The notes under the pieces are model-generated. The model had not been told where the DNA came from. It saw only the letters and a list, made by a program, of their open reading frames with translations, and ran no database searches. This document shows positions 25,667 through 34,727 of a stretch of DNA of 46,656 nt, in pieces; positions within the stretch are counted from its first letter, which is position 1, and every line of letters begins with the position of its first letter. The DNA is from an uncultured Prevotella sp. (GTDB lineage Bacteria > Bacteroidota > Bacteroidia > Bacteroidales > Bacteroidaceae), in the NCBI GenBank assembly GCA_934254985.1, contig CAKQMS010000021.1, positions 1 to 46,656 of the forward strand, given 5' to 3'. Position numbers and translations under genes: made by a program.

Positions 25667-26929
25667 ATGGAAACAAAACATATACATATTAGTGATTACA
25701 ACTACGACTTGCCAGACAGTCGTATAGCAAAAATCCCTGTTTCGCCTCGCGACACAAGTAAGTTGCTTGTTTATCGTCATGGCGAAATATCTGACGATAT
25801 ATTCTATAATCTTCCTAAATATCTGCCTGAGAAATCGCTCATGGTATTCAACAATACCAAGGTGATTCAGGCACGCATGCACTTCCGTAAAGAGACTGGA
25901 GCATTGATAGAGGTGTTCCTTATGGAACCTGCTGCGCCAACTGATTATGAGCTGATGTTCCAAACTCGTGGCGAATGCTCATGGCTGTGTATGGTTGGCA
26001 ATTTGAAGAAATGGAAGGAAGGTTCGCTCGTGCGCACTTTTGATGTTGCTGGCACTACCATCAACTTCAAAGCCACTATGCGTAGAGACATCATCGACGC
26101 AAAGAGTGGGGGTACAAACTATTGGGTAGACTTCGCATGGGATAATCCTCAGGTGTCGTTTGCCGAGATCCTTGATGCTGTTGGCGAGTTGCCAATTCCT
26201 CCATATTTGAATCGTGAAACTCAAGATAGCGATAAGACAACTTACCAGACTGTTTATTCAAAGATAAAGGGTAGTGTGGCTGCACCTACTGCAGGTCTTC
26301 ATTTCACCGACAAGGTGCTTGCTGCCATTGATGCTGCCGGCGTTCGTCGTGAAGAATTAACTTTGCATGTTGGTGCCGGAACCTTTAAGCCTGTGAAGAG
26401 CGAGGAGATTGATGGTCACACCATGCATACAGAATACGTTTGTGTGCGTAGAGACACTCTGCAGACTTTGCTCGACTATGATTGTTGTGCCATTGCTGTC
26501 GGTACTACGAGTGTGCGCACCCTTGAGAGCTTGTATTATATGGGTGTGAAATTGGAGGCAAACCCTGATGCTGCAGAGGAAGACTTGCACGTCTGCCAAT
26601 GGGAACCATACGAGAAAGCTGACGGAACTCCTGTTGGTGGCAACCTCGTTGATGGTATTACTCCTCAGAAAGCAATTTCTAACATCATAGCATGGCTCGA
26701 CAAGAATAATCTTAAGACTCTACATTCAAGTACTCAGATTATTATTGCTCCAGGTTATGAATATAAGATAGTGAAGGTTTTGGTTACAAACTTCCATCAG
26801 CCTCAGTCTACGCTTTTGCTTCTCGTCAGCGCATTCCTCAAAGGCGATTGGCATAATGTCTACGACTATGCTCTCTCTCACGATTTCCGTTTCCTCAGCT
26901 ATGGCGATAGTTCAATCCTCATCCCGTAG
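25667..26929 (+). CDS. queA: S-adenosylmethionine:tRNA ribosyltransferase-isomerase (QueA-like)
   Basis: QueA transfers the ribosyl part of SAM to preQ1 in tRNA to make epoxyqueuosine. The 420-residue protein has the family motifs in order: DYDLP-like NYDLPDSRIA, NNTKV near 61, GELPIPPYL, GSVAAPTAGLHFT, LHVGAGTFKPV, HTMHTEYV, GTTSVRTLES and FHQPQSTLLLLVSAF. It is longer than typical QueA (about 350), partly through insertions near 95-150 and 300-330. Bacteroidetes can carry two QueA-like proteins, and this could be the longer, less studied one, so the symbol carries some doubt. It lies 40 nt after the PAP2 gene. Confidence 0.85.
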   Translation: METKHIHISDYNYDLPDSRIAKIPVSPRDTSKLLVYRHGEISDDIFYNLPKYLPEKSLMVFNNTKVIQARMHFRKETGALIEVFLMEPAAPTDYELMFQTRGECSWLCMVGNLKKWKEGSLVRTFDVAGTTINFKATMRRDIIDAKSGGTNYWVDFAWDNPQVSFAEILDAVGELPIPPYLNRETQDSDKTTYQTVYSKIKGSVAAPTAGLHFTDKVLAAIDAAGVRREELTLHVGAGTFKPVKSEEIDGHTMHTEYVCVRRDTLQTLLDYDCCAIAVGTTSVRTLESLYYMGVKLEANPDAAEEDLHVCQWEPYEKADGTPVGGNLVDGITPQKAISNIIAWLDKNNLKTLHSSTQIIIAPGYEYKIVKVLVTNFHQPQSTLLLLVSAFLKGDWHNVYDYALSHDFRFLSYGDSSILIP

Positions 26930-26932
26930 TAA

Positions 26933-26977
26933 GTGAAGAACGAAGAGTGGAAAACGAAGAACGAAGAGTGAATAATA
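26933..26977. repeat. Tandem GTGAAGAACGAAGAGTG repeats, copies 2 and 3
   Basis: Two near-identical units lie head to tail (26933-26955 and 26955-26977). The second matches the copy at 17531-17552 with one mismatch. They fall in the gap after the queA-like gene and begin right behind its stop. Confidence 0.7.
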
Positions 26978-26980
26978 GGG

Positions 26981-27021
26981 TTGGGTTCGTCGCAGCTCGG
27001 CTGCGTCGCTTTCCTTCCCAA
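26981..27021 (+). terminator. Hairpin between queA-like and DUF2027 genes
   Basis: CGCAGC (26991-26996) pairs with GCTGCG (27000-27005) around TCG, and TTGGG pairs with CCCAA outside it. Only a weak T run follows, so it may be a partial terminator or a processing site. Confidence 0.4.
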
Positions 27022-27048
27022 TTTTAAAACCTTAAAACAGAAAGAAAC

Positions 27049-28263
27049 ATGAAAATAGGAGATAAAGTTAGATTTCTCAGCGAAATGGGAGGCGGCAAGG
27101 TTGCTGGCTTCCAAGGTAAAGATATTGTGTTGGTAGAAGACGAAGATGGCTTCGAGATTCCAATGCGCATGAATGATGTTGTTGTTGTCCAGAGCGACGA
27201 TTACAACTCTCGCAATGCTCTTACTGCAAAGATGCAGCAAGCAGAAAGCAAACAGCAGGCTATGAGCGATGGTCGCTCTATCAAGGCTATGATGCATGCA
27301 GGACAGGAAGATGCTGCCAACGAAGCATCGGCTGCAGAGTTTGATACTGTTGACCTCGACAAGGAGATTACATACCGTGCACCTGTAGAAGAGCGCAAAG
27401 GTGGCAACTTGCTTACCGCTTGCTTGGCTTTCGTCCCTGTCAACATCAACGAGATGACAACAACTCGTTTCGACCTTTACTTTGTCAACGACTCCAACTA
27501 TTTCATCAACTATGTAATGCTAACTGCCGATGGGGCCAACTGGTCAGTATTCTCGCAGGGCGAAGTTGAGCCAAACACCAAGGCTTACATAGAGGAAATT
27601 AGCAAAGAAGACCTCGACTCATTATCTCGCGTATGCATCCAGATGTTTGCTTATAAGCGCGAAAAGTCGTTTGTCTTAAAGCCAGCTATCGATGTTCAGT
27701 TCCGCATTGATGGTGTTAAATTCTATAAGCTTCACACCTTTACTGAAAACATCTATTTCGAGTCGCCAGCTCTTATATATAATATTGTAGAGAACGACCA
27801 ACCAATTCGTTCGCTCGTTGTTGATGCCAAGAAGTTGAAGCAAGAGATGTATAAGTCGGCAAATGCTGATGCAAACATCAACTCGCAAGCCGATAATGGC
27901 AATAATGATGGCTACGTGCGTCGCTATGACGATGGCAAGAAGCATGGCAACCCATTCCTCGTGAAGCGTCGTGGCGATGAGGATGTGGTTGTTGTCGACC
28001 TTCATATCGACTCCTTGCTCGATTCTACTACCGGTATGACTTCTGCCGACATTCTGAATTATCAGATGACAAAATTCCGAGAAACGCTTGCTCAATATAA
28101 GAATAAGAAGCAACAGCGCATCGTCTTCATCCATGGTAAGGGCGAGGGTGTGTTGCGTCGTGCTATTGTCAATGACCTACAATATCGTTATAAGCACTAT
28201 ACTTATCAGGATGCCAGCTTTCAGGAATATGGATATGGTGCCACACAGGTTACGATTAAATAA
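27049..28263 (+). CDS. DUF2027 protein with C-terminal Smr domain
   Basis: The 404-residue protein starts with an SH3-like beta segment (GDKVRFLSEMGGGKVAGF, VLVEDEDGFEIPM). A middle domain of about 180 residues is typical of DUF2027, and the C-terminal Smr domain at about 320-404 has VVDLHID (the LDLHG-type box) and IHGKGEGVLRRAI (the HGxGxG-type box). Smr domains bind or cut nucleic acid, as in MutS2, where they act on branched DNA or on stalled ribosomes. The function of the DUF2027 family is not established. No signal peptide or membrane helix is seen. It is followed by nadE after 24 nt. Confidence 0.88.
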   Translation: MKIGDKVRFLSEMGGGKVAGFQGKDIVLVEDEDGFEIPMRMNDVVVVQSDDYNSRNALTAKMQQAESKQQAMSDGRSIKAMMHAGQEDAANEASAAEFDTVDLDKEITYRAPVEERKGGNLLTACLAFVPVNINEMTTTRFDLYFVNDSNYFINYVMLTADGANWSVFSQGEVEPNTKAYIEEISKEDLDSLSRVCIQMFAYKREKSFVLKPAIDVQFRIDGVKFYKLHTFTENIYFESPALIYNIVENDQPIRSLVVDAKKLKQEMYKSANADANINSQADNGNNDGYVRRYDDGKKHGNPFLVKRRGDEDVVVVDLHIDSLLDSTTGMTSADILNYQMTKFRETLAQYKNKKQQRIVFIHGKGEGVLRRAIVNDLQYRYKHYTYQDASFQEYGYGATQVTIK

Positions 28264-28287
28264 TATAAACTATCAATACTACGCTTT

Positions 28288-30210
28288 ATGCAATACGGAT
28301 TTATTAAAGTGGCAGCAGCCGTTCCAACAGTCAAGGTTGCTGACTGCCAGTACAACCTAAAGAAAATCGAGTCGCTAATAGCGCAAGCCGAAGGGCAGGG
28401 GGTAGAGATTATCACATTCCCAGAGCTCTGTCTTACTGGCTACACTTGTCAAGATCTATTCCGTCAGGAACTTCTCTTGCAGGCTTCTGAGACAGCAATC
28501 TTTCAGTTGCTTGATTTCACTCGCAAGTTGCGTGTCATTTCTATCATTGGTTTGCCACTTGCCGTTGGCGACTTGCTTCTGAATTGTGCTGTAGTCATCC
28601 AGGCTGGTCAGGTTATGGGTGTTGTGCCTAAGACTTACCTTCCTAACTATTCAGAATTCTACGAGAAGCGTTGGTTCTCGTCGGCTCAAGACCTTCGTGC
28701 TGCTGAGGTTCGTGTTGCAGGCAACAAGATACCTATTTCTTCCGACCCTCTGATATTCTGTACTTCAGATGGCGTGAAGTTTGGTATTGAGATTTGCGAG
28801 GATGTTTGGGCTCCAACTCCTCCAAGTAATCATCTTGCTCTTGCAGGAGCTGATATCATCTTCAACCTCTCTGCAAGCAACGAACTTATTGGTAAGCGCC
28901 ATTATCTTATGAGCCTCTTGAAGCAGCAGAGTGCTCGTACCATTACAGGCTACGTTTATGCTTCTGCAGGATTCGGTGAGAGTACTCAAGACCTTGTTTA
29001 TGGTGGTCATGCTTTCATCTACGAGAATGGAACCTTACTTGCTGAAGGACAGCGCTTTGCCATGGAAGATCAGCTCATCACCACTCAGATTGACGTAGAG
29101 CGTCTGCGTGGCGATCGTCGTGCAAATACCACTTACACCAATGCTCAGCGTAGCATGATAGGCACCAACATTCGTCTTGTTGACATGCATTCTGCTTGCC
29201 AACGCGACTTTGTTCTCGAGCGTGATGTCGATCCACAGCCTTTCATTCCAAAGGACAGCAATATGCAGGCGTCGTGTCAAGAAATCATCGACATCCAGTC
29301 CATGGGTCTTGTTAAGCGTCTTGTGCATACTTCTTGCAAGCGAGTTATCATAGGTATTAGTGGTGGCTTGGATTCTACACTTGCCTTGCTCGTCTGCGTT
29401 CGTGCTTTCGACAAGTTGCAACTTCCTCGCAAGGGTATTATCGGTGTCACGATGCCTGGCTTCGGCACTACCGACCGTACTCACAATAATGCCGTTGACC
29501 TTATGAATTCTCTTGGAGTAACATCCTACGAGATTTCTATTGCCAAGAGCGTAATGCAGCATTTCGAGGATATTGGTCACGACCCTAATATTCATGATAT
29601 TACCTACGAGAATTCGCAGGCTCGTGAGCGTACGCAGATTCTTATGGACCTCAGCAATAAGTTTGGTGGCATGGTTATCGGTACAGGCGACCTCTCGGAA
29701 CTTGCTTTGGGTTGGGCAACTTACAATGGCGACCACATGTCGATGTATGGTGTTAATGCAAGCGTGCCAAAGACTCTCATCAAGCATCTCGTATACACTA
29801 TTGCCGACGAGCTCGACGAAGCTTCTGCCAAGACGCTCCACGACATCGTCGACACTCCAATCAGTCCAGAACTCATTCCAGCCAACGAAAATGGAGAAAT
29901 TGAGCAGAAGACAGAAGACCTCGTGGGTCCATACGAACTTCACGACTTCTTCCTCTACTATTTCCTTCGTCATGGTTTCCGTCCAAAGAAAATTCGCATC
30001 CTTGCCAACAAGGCTTTTGAGGGTAAGTTTACCGACGAGGTTATCCTCCATTGGCTTAAGATATTCTGCCGCCGTTTCTTTGCTCAGCAGTTCAAGCGTA
30101 GCTGTCTGCCTGACGGACCAAAGGTTGGTAGCTGTAGCCTTAGCCCTCGTGGCGATTGGCGCATGCCTTCTGATGCAGCAAGCGCTTTGTGGTTACAAGA
30201 TTTGGAATAG
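28288..30210 (+). CDS. nadE: Glutamine-dependent NAD synthetase
   Basis: This two-domain enzyme makes NAD from deamido-NAD, ATP and glutamine. The N-terminal nitrilase-type glutaminase (about 1-280) has the full triad: Glu46 in FPELCLTGY, Lys115 in VPKTYLPNY and Cys170 in EICEDVW. The C-terminal synthetase has the PP-loop SGGLDS (358-363), GTTDRT, the TGDLSELALGW motif and FxPKKIRILA. At 640 residues it matches the long Gln-dependent form rather than the ammonia-only form. It ends with a strong terminator (30247-30293). Confidence 0.96.
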   Translation: MQYGFIKVAAAVPTVKVADCQYNLKKIESLIAQAEGQGVEIITFPELCLTGYTCQDLFRQELLLQASETAIFQLLDFTRKLRVISIIGLPLAVGDLLLNCAVVIQAGQVMGVVPKTYLPNYSEFYEKRWFSSAQDLRAAEVRVAGNKIPISSDPLIFCTSDGVKFGIEICEDVWAPTPPSNHLALAGADIIFNLSASNELIGKRHYLMSLLKQQSARTITGYVYASAGFGESTQDLVYGGHAFIYENGTLLAEGQRFAMEDQLITTQIDVERLRGDRRANTTYTNAQRSMIGTNIRLVDMHSACQRDFVLERDVDPQPFIPKDSNMQASCQEIIDIQSMGLVKRLVHTSCKRVIIGISGGLDSTLALLVCVRAFDKLQLPRKGIIGVTMPGFGTTDRTHNNAVDLMNSLGVTSYEISIAKSVMQHFEDIGHDPNIHDITYENSQARERTQILMDLSNKFGGMVIGTGDLSELALGWATYNGDHMSMYGVNASVPKTLIKHLVYTIADELDEASAKTLHDIVDTPISPELIPANENGEIEQKTEDLVGPYELHDFFLYYFLRHGFRPKKIRILANKAFEGKFTDEVILHWLKIFCRRFFAQQFKRSCLPDGPKVGSCSLSPRGDWRMPSDAASALWLQDLE

Positions 30211-30246
30211 AACAACGTAGTTTCTAAAGCAATGTATAATATAAAA

Positions 30247-30293
30247 AGCGACCTTAGTGTTTATAATCACAAACATCAAGGTCGCTCTTTTTT
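30247..30293 (+). terminator. Terminator of nadE
   Basis: AGCGACCTTAGTGTTT (30247-30262) pairs with AAACATCAAGGTCGCT (30271-30286) with one mismatch, and a T run follows. The T run passes directly into a CTTTTTAC repeat array. Confidence 0.9.
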
Positions 30294-30343
30294 ACCTTTT
30301 TACTTTTTTACCTTTTTACCTTTTTACACTTTTACATTTTTAA
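30287..30343. repeat. CTTTTTAC octamer array
   Basis: About six copies of an 8-9-nt unit (CTTTTTTAC/CTTTTTAC) run head to tail right after the nadE terminator. The last units encode the final residues (KNVKV) and stop of the acetyltransferase on the other strand. Related but shorter runs occur at 43350-43378 and 46354-46377. Confidence 0.8.
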
Positions 30344-30884
30344 TAACTTTCGCAGGATTGCCCACCACAACAACTCCAGATGGTACATCCTTCACCACCA
30401 CGCTTCCTGCTCCTATGGTCACGTTGTCGCCAATAGTTACACCGGGCAGAATAGTTGTTGACCCACCAATCCAAACATTGTTGCCTATAGTTACTGGTCG
30501 TGCCCATTCGTTGCGAGTGTTGCGTTCCGTTGGGTCTGTGCTGTGGCAAGCTGTATAGATGCTCACGTTAGGGCCGATGAAGCAGTCGTCGCCAATAGTT
30601 ACGTAAGCCTCATCGAGCACTACGAGGTTGAAGTTGGCAAAGAATCTTTTGCCTACGCGAATATGCTTGCCATAGTCGCAATAGAATGGTTGGTTTACGA
30701 AGGTGTCGTCATCGCTCTTACCAAGAATCTTCTGTATCTTCTCGTTTCGCTCTTTCAACTTCGTTGGGCGTATCTGGTTGTATTCCCAGCAAGCGTCCTT
30801 ACATTCATTAAGCAACACAATAAGTTCTTCGTCGGCAGCAAAATATTCTTCGCCAGCGAGCATCTTCTCGTATTCTGTCTTCAT
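30324..30884 (-). CDS. Maltose/galactoside O-acetyltransferase family protein
   Basis: The 186-residue protein is a left-handed beta-helix acetyltransferase. The N-terminal helical cap ([19 protein letters not shown], residues 3-21) is the maltose acetyltransferase cap. Hexapeptide repeats run from about 90 to 175 ([49 protein letters not shown]). His114 in ACHSTDP is the catalytic His. It transfers acetyl from acetyl-CoA to a sugar hydroxyl; the acceptor in the cell is often unknown for this family. The ATG at 30884 starts the family alignment. The C-terminal codons come from a T-rich octamer repeat. It is downstream of the metallochaperone gene but separated by a hairpin. Confidence 0.88.
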   Translation of the reverse strand: MKTEYEKMLAGEEYFAADEELIVLLNECKDACWEYNQIRPTKLKERNEKIQKILGKSDDDTFVNQPFYCDYGKHIRVGKRFFANFNLVVLDEAYVTIGDDCFIGPNVSIYTACHSTDPTERNTRNEWARPVTIGNNVWIGGSTTILPGVTIGDNVTIGAGSVVVKDVPSGVVVVGNPAKVIKNVKV

Positions 30885-30901
30885 ATATTTGTTATAAGAG
30901 C

Positions 30902-30941
30902 ATGAATGCCTAAGCCACAATCAGTGGCATTAAGCATTCAT
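30902..30941 (-). terminator. Hairpin after the COG0523 gene
   Basis: ATGAATGCCTAAGCCAC (30902-30918) pairs with GTGGCATTAAGCATTCAT (30924-30941) with a bulge and a 5-nt loop. The stem is stable but no long T run follows on the minus strand, so it may allow read-through into the acetyltransferase gene. Confidence 0.5.
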
Positions 30942-30955
30942 TATTTATATCATTT

Positions 30956-32218
30956 TTATTCTTTTACCAAGCAAGCGTCGAGCATGTCGGTGATGGCTTG
31001 CTTATCGAGCTTCTGACCGATAAAAACAAGCTTCTGCATGCGGTCGCCGTAGCGCTCATCCCAGTCGCGCACCAATCCTGGTTCACGCTTCATAAGGTCT
31101 GCCAATTCGTCTGCAGGCATTGTCGCATACCATTGTCCTGCATTTGTTAGTTTCACCTGTCGTCCTGCCTGTTCAAACAAGTAGCAAGTCTGCTGCTCAT
31201 CGTTGAAATAGCAGATTCCCTTACAGCGAATTATATTCTTTGGCCATAAGCGAGCTACGAAGTCGTCGAATCTGCCAAGATACATTGGCTGTCTACGATA
31301 GTATACGAATGTGCCAATACCATACTCCTCAACTTCGCCACCTTCGTGGTCGTGGTCATGGTCATGATGGTGGTGGTGATGGTGGTGTTCATGCTCATCC
31401 TCATGTTCGTGATGATGATGCTCCTCATGTTCATCATCGTCCTCATCGTGATGATGCTCCTCATGCTCCTCCTCATCGTGATGCTTTTCAATCTCGCTGA
31501 TCCATGTTGCTGAAGTTGCTACTGAGTTGAAGTCAAACATATTGGTGTTGATAATCTTGTCGAGGTCTACATCTCCATAGTCGCAATCTATGATTTCAGC
31601 CTTTGGCTGCAAGCCACGAATAATCTGATGAAGCTTTTCGCGGTCGGCAGGCGAAACCTCACTTGCTTTATTCAGCAGAATCATGTTGCAGAATTCTATC
31701 TGTTCTATCAGCAAGTTCTCGATGTCGTCTTCCTCAAGATTCTTTTTCAGTAAGTCGTTTCCGCCATCAAATTCGTCGAGCATGCGCAGTGCATCCACCA
31801 CAGTTACTATGCAGTCGAGCTTAGCAATGCCATGCTGTATGAATTCTGGTCCCATCGAAGGATATGAGCAAATGGTCTGTGCAATAGGTGCTGGCTCGCA
31901 GATTCCGCTTGCCTCGATAACTATGTAGTCGAAACGCTCCATGTTGGTGATGTCGCGAAGCTGACCCACGAGGTCCATCTTCAGCGTACAGCAAATGCAG
32001 CCATTCTGCAGAGCCATCAGCGAGTCGTCTTTTTGGTCTACTATGCCACCTTTCTGAATCAAGTCGGCATCAATATTCACTTCGCCAATATCGTTGACGA
32101 TAACAGCAAACTTAATACCGCGTTTGTTTGTTAGAATCCTGTTTACCAAAGTAGTTTTGCCGCTGCCAAGATATCCTGTGAGCAGCAGCACTGGTGTTGT
32201 TTTCATAATGCTATTCAT
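30956..32218 (-). CDS. COG0523/CobW-family GTPase with His-rich metal loop
   Basis: The 420-residue protein is a G3E-type GTPase metallochaperone. Walker A is GYLGSGKTT (15-23), the family metal site CxCC is at 74-77 (GCICCT), and the CobW C-terminal domain occupies about 300-405. Between them, residues 246-291 hold some two dozen His mixed with Asp and Glu, including runs of 4 and 8 His, a metal store or sink seen in some zinc-linked members. Relatives deliver Zn, Co or Fe to enzymes, often under zinc limitation; which metal applies here is not clear. The start at 32218 lies one base after the ABC-F stop, so translation is probably coupled. A start at 32206 is also possible. Confidence 0.9.
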   Translation of the reverse strand: MNSIMKTTPVLLLTGYLGSGKTTLVNRILTNKRGIKFAVIVNDIGEVNIDADLIQKGGIVDQKDDSLMALQNGCICCTLKMDLVGQLRDITNMERFDYIVIEASGICEPAPIAQTICSYPSMGPEFIQHGIAKLDCIVTVVDALRMLDEFDGGNDLLKKNLEEDDIENLLIEQIEFCNMILLNKASEVSPADREKLHQIIRGLQPKAEIIDCDYGDVDLDKIINTNMFDFNSVATSATWISEIEKHHDEEEHEEHHHDEDDDEHEEHHHHEHEDEHEHHHHHHHHDHDHDHEGGEVEEYGIGTFVYYRRQPMYLGRFDDFVARLWPKNIIRCKGICYFNDEQQTCYLFEQAGRQVKLTNAGQWYATMPADELADLMKREPGLVRDWDERYGDRMQKLVFIGQKLDKQAITDMLDACLVKE

Positions 32219-32219
32219 T

Positions 32220-34022
32220 TTATGCCCTTTCCGACAGTTCGAGCCAGCGCATAGTCTTCTCGTCGAGCTCATCCTGCAGTTTAGGCAGTCGTATACTTTT
32301 TTCTGTTATTTCTTCTACACTTATCGTTCCCGAGCTTAGAGCTTCTTCTATGGCTTTCTTCTCTGTTTCCAGCTGTTCGATGTCTTTTTCCAGTTGCTCA
32401 AACTCTCTCTTCTCCTTAAACGACAGCTTCTTGCGCTCTGTGGTGTTATTGCTGTTTGTTGGCTTCTTAGCCACCTTTGCCTCAGCCTTTGGTGTCTTTT
32501 CAGTCTCCTCTTTAGTCTGCAACTTCTGCCATTCGCGATATTGTGTGTAGTTGCCAGGGAAATCCTTAATCTCGCCTTCGCCCTTGAAAACCAACAAATG
32601 GTCTACCACCTTATCCATGAAATAGCGGTCGTGACTCACCACGATTACGCAACCAGGAAAATCCTGCAAATATTCTTCCAACACCTGCAGAGTCTGAATG
32701 TCAAGGTCGTTGGTTGGCTCATCGAGCACAAGGAAGTTTGGATTCTTCATCAACACCGTACACAGATACAGCTTTCTTCGTTCGCCACCGCTTAGCTTAT
32801 ACACATAGTTCTGCTGTTGCTGAGGTGTGAACATGAAATACTGCAGAAATTGTGCTGCCGTCATGTGTCTGCTCGAACCCAGGTCGATGTATTCAGCAAT
32901 ATCCTTTATCACATCGATAACCTTCTGTTGGTCGTCAAACTTCAATCCCTCTTGCGAGAAATATCCAAACCTCACGGTGTCGCCGATGTCAAATCGTCCA
33001 CTATCCGGAGCCACCTGTCCAAGCAGCATTTTGATGAAAGTCGACTTTCCAGTACCGTTGTTGCCTACGATACCCATCTTCTCAAATCGTGCGAAGTTGT
33101 AATAGAAATCCTTAAGTATCACCACTTCGTGGTCGCTGTCGTTGAATGATTTCGACACATATTGGCATTCAAAAATCTTAGAGCCAATATACACATTGCT
33201 TGCCTTCAGTCGAATCTGTCGTTCCTCGATGCGCTGTTTTGCCACACGCTCCAAGTCGTAGAAAGCTTCCTCACGATATCTTGCCTTATGTCCGCGAGCC
33301 TGAGGCATACGTCGCATCCACTCCAGCTCTGTGCGATAAAGGTTGTTTGCTCTTGCAATCTCAGCTCTGCGGTTGTCTATACGCTCCTGTCGTTTTTCCA
33401 GATAGTAAGCATAGTTGCCACGATATTGATAAATTGTGCGATCATCGAGTTCCAAGATGATATTGCACACACGGTCTAAGAAGAATCGGTCGTGAGTAAC
33501 CATAAGCAACGTCTTGTTGCCACGATTCAGAAAGCCCTCCAACCATTCTATCATGTCGAGGTCAAGGTGGTTGGTAGGCTCATCCAGCATTATGAAGTCG
33601 GGCTCTGTGATTAGCACATTCGCTAATGCCACACGCTTCTGCTGTCCTCCAGATAGCTGCCCCATAGGTTGCTCCAGGTCTCTAATCTTCAGCTGTGTCA
33701 ACACCTGCTTAGCCTTCAACACCTTTTCTGGGTCGCCATGATGATTAAAGCAAGCATCCAGCACCGACTCGTTGGGGTTGAACTTAGGTGTTTGCTCAAG
33801 GTATCCTATCTTTATGTCGTTGCGATAAATAATGTCGCCGCTGTCGTGACCTTCTTTTCCTGTCAATACAGAGAGTAGGGTAGTCTTGCCCGTACCGTTT
33901 TTGGCTACAAGACCAACCTTCTGTCCTTCTGCTATAGAAAAAGAAATGTCGTCGAATAGCACATCTGCACCAAAACTCTTGGTCAGATGTTGCACATCGA
34001 GAAATGGAGTTTGTGTTGCCAT
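32220..34022 (-). CDS. ABC-F family ATPase (Uup-like)
   Basis: The 600-residue cytoplasmic protein has two ABC cassettes and no membrane part. The first has Walker A NGTGKTT (42-48), signature LSGGQ (123-127) and DEPTNHLD (147-154). The second has GNNGTGKST, LSGGERRKL and DEPTNDLD. The linker between the cassettes carries the Arg-rich helix (MRRMPQARGHKARYR). The C-terminal 80 residues form a Lys/Glu-rich coiled coil typical of Uup. ABC-F proteins act on ribosomes or on DNA junctions. It is the middle gene of engB, ABC-F and the metallochaperone gene, 5 nt from engB. Confidence 0.92.
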   Translation of the reverse strand: MATQTPFLDVQHLTKSFGADVLFDDISFSIAEGQKVGLVAKNGTGKTTLLSVLTGKEGHDSGDIIYRNDIKIGYLEQTPKFNPNESVLDACFNHHGDPEKVLKAKQVLTQLKIRDLEQPMGQLSGGQQKRVALANVLITEPDFIMLDEPTNHLDLDMIEWLEGFLNRGNKTLLMVTHDRFFLDRVCNIILELDDRTIYQYRGNYAYYLEKRQERIDNRRAEIARANNLYRTELEWMRRMPQARGHKARYREEAFYDLERVAKQRIEERQIRLKASNVYIGSKIFECQYVSKSFNDSDHEVVILKDFYYNFARFEKMGIVGNNGTGKSTFIKMLLGQVAPDSGRFDIGDTVRFGYFSQEGLKFDDQQKVIDVIKDIAEYIDLGSSRHMTAAQFLQYFMFTPQQQQNYVYKLSGGERRKLYLCTVLMKNPNFLVLDEPTNDLDIQTLQVLEEYLQDFPGCVIVVSHDRYFMDKVVDHLLVFKGEGEIKDFPGNYTQYREWQKLQTKEETEKTPKAEAKVAKKPTNSNNTTERKKLSFKEKREFEQLEKDIEQLETEKKAIEEALSSGTISVEEITEKSIRLPKLQDELDEKTMRWLELSERA

Positions 34023-34027
34023 GATTC

Positions 34028-34627
34028 TTATTCCAGCGTTTTATTTATGCTTTCTACATAATCCAACACTTCGTCGCGTCCAATGGCTTTCTCGCTCGAC
34101 GTAATAAAATAAGGTGGAAGCTCCTCCCAAGTGTCCTTCAGTGCATCCATCCATTTCTTGGCATTCTCCTTTGCCTTAGGCATGCTCACCTTGTCGGCTT
34201 TGGTAAAGATGATAGAGAAAGGCACACCGCTTTCGCCCAACCAGTCTATAAATTCGCGGTCTATCTTCTGTTGGTCGTGGCGCACGTCGATAAGCACAAA
34301 CAGGTTTATCAGCTGTTCGCGTTGCAAAATGTATCCCGAAATCATCTGCTCCAATTTCTTCTGCACACTCTTTGAGCGCTTGGCATATCCGTAGCCTGGC
34401 AGGTCCACCAAATACCATTGGTTGTTTATGATGAAATGGTTTATCAGGAGTGTCTTTCCTGGAGTTGCTGATGTCTTGGCCAATCCTTTATGGCGACACA
34501 GCATGTTTATCAAACTTGATTTTCCTACGTTCGAACGGCCTATGAAAGCATACTCAGGCTTAGTGTCCTTAGGGCACATATTCACGTTAGGGGCGGAGAT
34601 TACGTATTCCGACTTTGTTATTTCCAT
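34028..34627 (-). CDS. engB: Ribosome biogenesis GTPase EngB/YsxC
   Basis: EngB is a small GTPase needed for large ribosomal subunit assembly. The 199-residue protein shows G1 GRSNVGKS (30-37), the TPGKT loop (55-59), G3 DLPGYGYA (75-82), G4 TKAD (142-145) and the [10 protein letters not shown] end motif. Length matches the family. It is the first gene of a minus-strand operon, with a TAACTTTG box at 34650-34657. Confidence 0.95.
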   Translation of the reverse strand: MEITKSEYVISAPNVNMCPKDTKPEYAFIGRSNVGKSSLINMLCRHKGLAKTSATPGKTLLINHFIINNQWYLVDLPGYGYAKRSKSVQKKLEQMISGYILQREQLINLFVLIDVRHDQQKIDREFIDWLGESGVPFSIIFTKADKVSMPKAKENAKKWMDALKDTWEELPPYFITSSEKAIGRDEVLDYVESINKTLE

Positions 34628-34649
34628 ATTTAATATTGTGTATTTTCTG

Positions 34650-34657
34650 CAAAGTTA
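34650..34657 (-). promoter_or_regulatory. Promoter -7 box of the engB operon
   Basis: The minus strand reads TAACTTTG. The -33 position lacks TTG. The predicted leader is about 19 nt. Confidence 0.5.
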
Positions 34658-34699
34658 ATAAAAAAAACATATTTGGATAGATAAATGAATAGTTTTTTG

Positions 34700-34707
34700 T
34701 AATTTTG
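34700..34707 (+). promoter_or_regulatory. Promoter -7 box of the Gfo/Idh gene
   Basis: TAATTTTG matches the consensus, 20 nt before the ATG. A TTTG at 34672-34675 is farther away than normal (24 nt). Confidence 0.45.
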
Positions 34708-34727
34708 TGGGCAAATAAAACGCAAGT

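Noticed and set aside
29035..30051. A 338-codon open frame opposite nadE
   Set aside because: nadE is intact with all catalytic residues on the plus strand; the reverse frame has no family resemblance and no promoter box.
30287..30343. The octamer array as a CRISPR-like array
   Set aside because: Units are 8-9 nt, contiguous and without spacers.
30232..30558. Plus-strand frame over the T-rich array and acetyltransferase gene
   Set aside because: Low-complexity Phe/Leu/Thr translation of the octamer repeat running into the antisense of a clear gene.
31240..31500. His-rich short frames in other phases over the metallochaperone His loop
   Set aside because: They arise from shifted reading of the repeated CAT/GAT/GAG codons.
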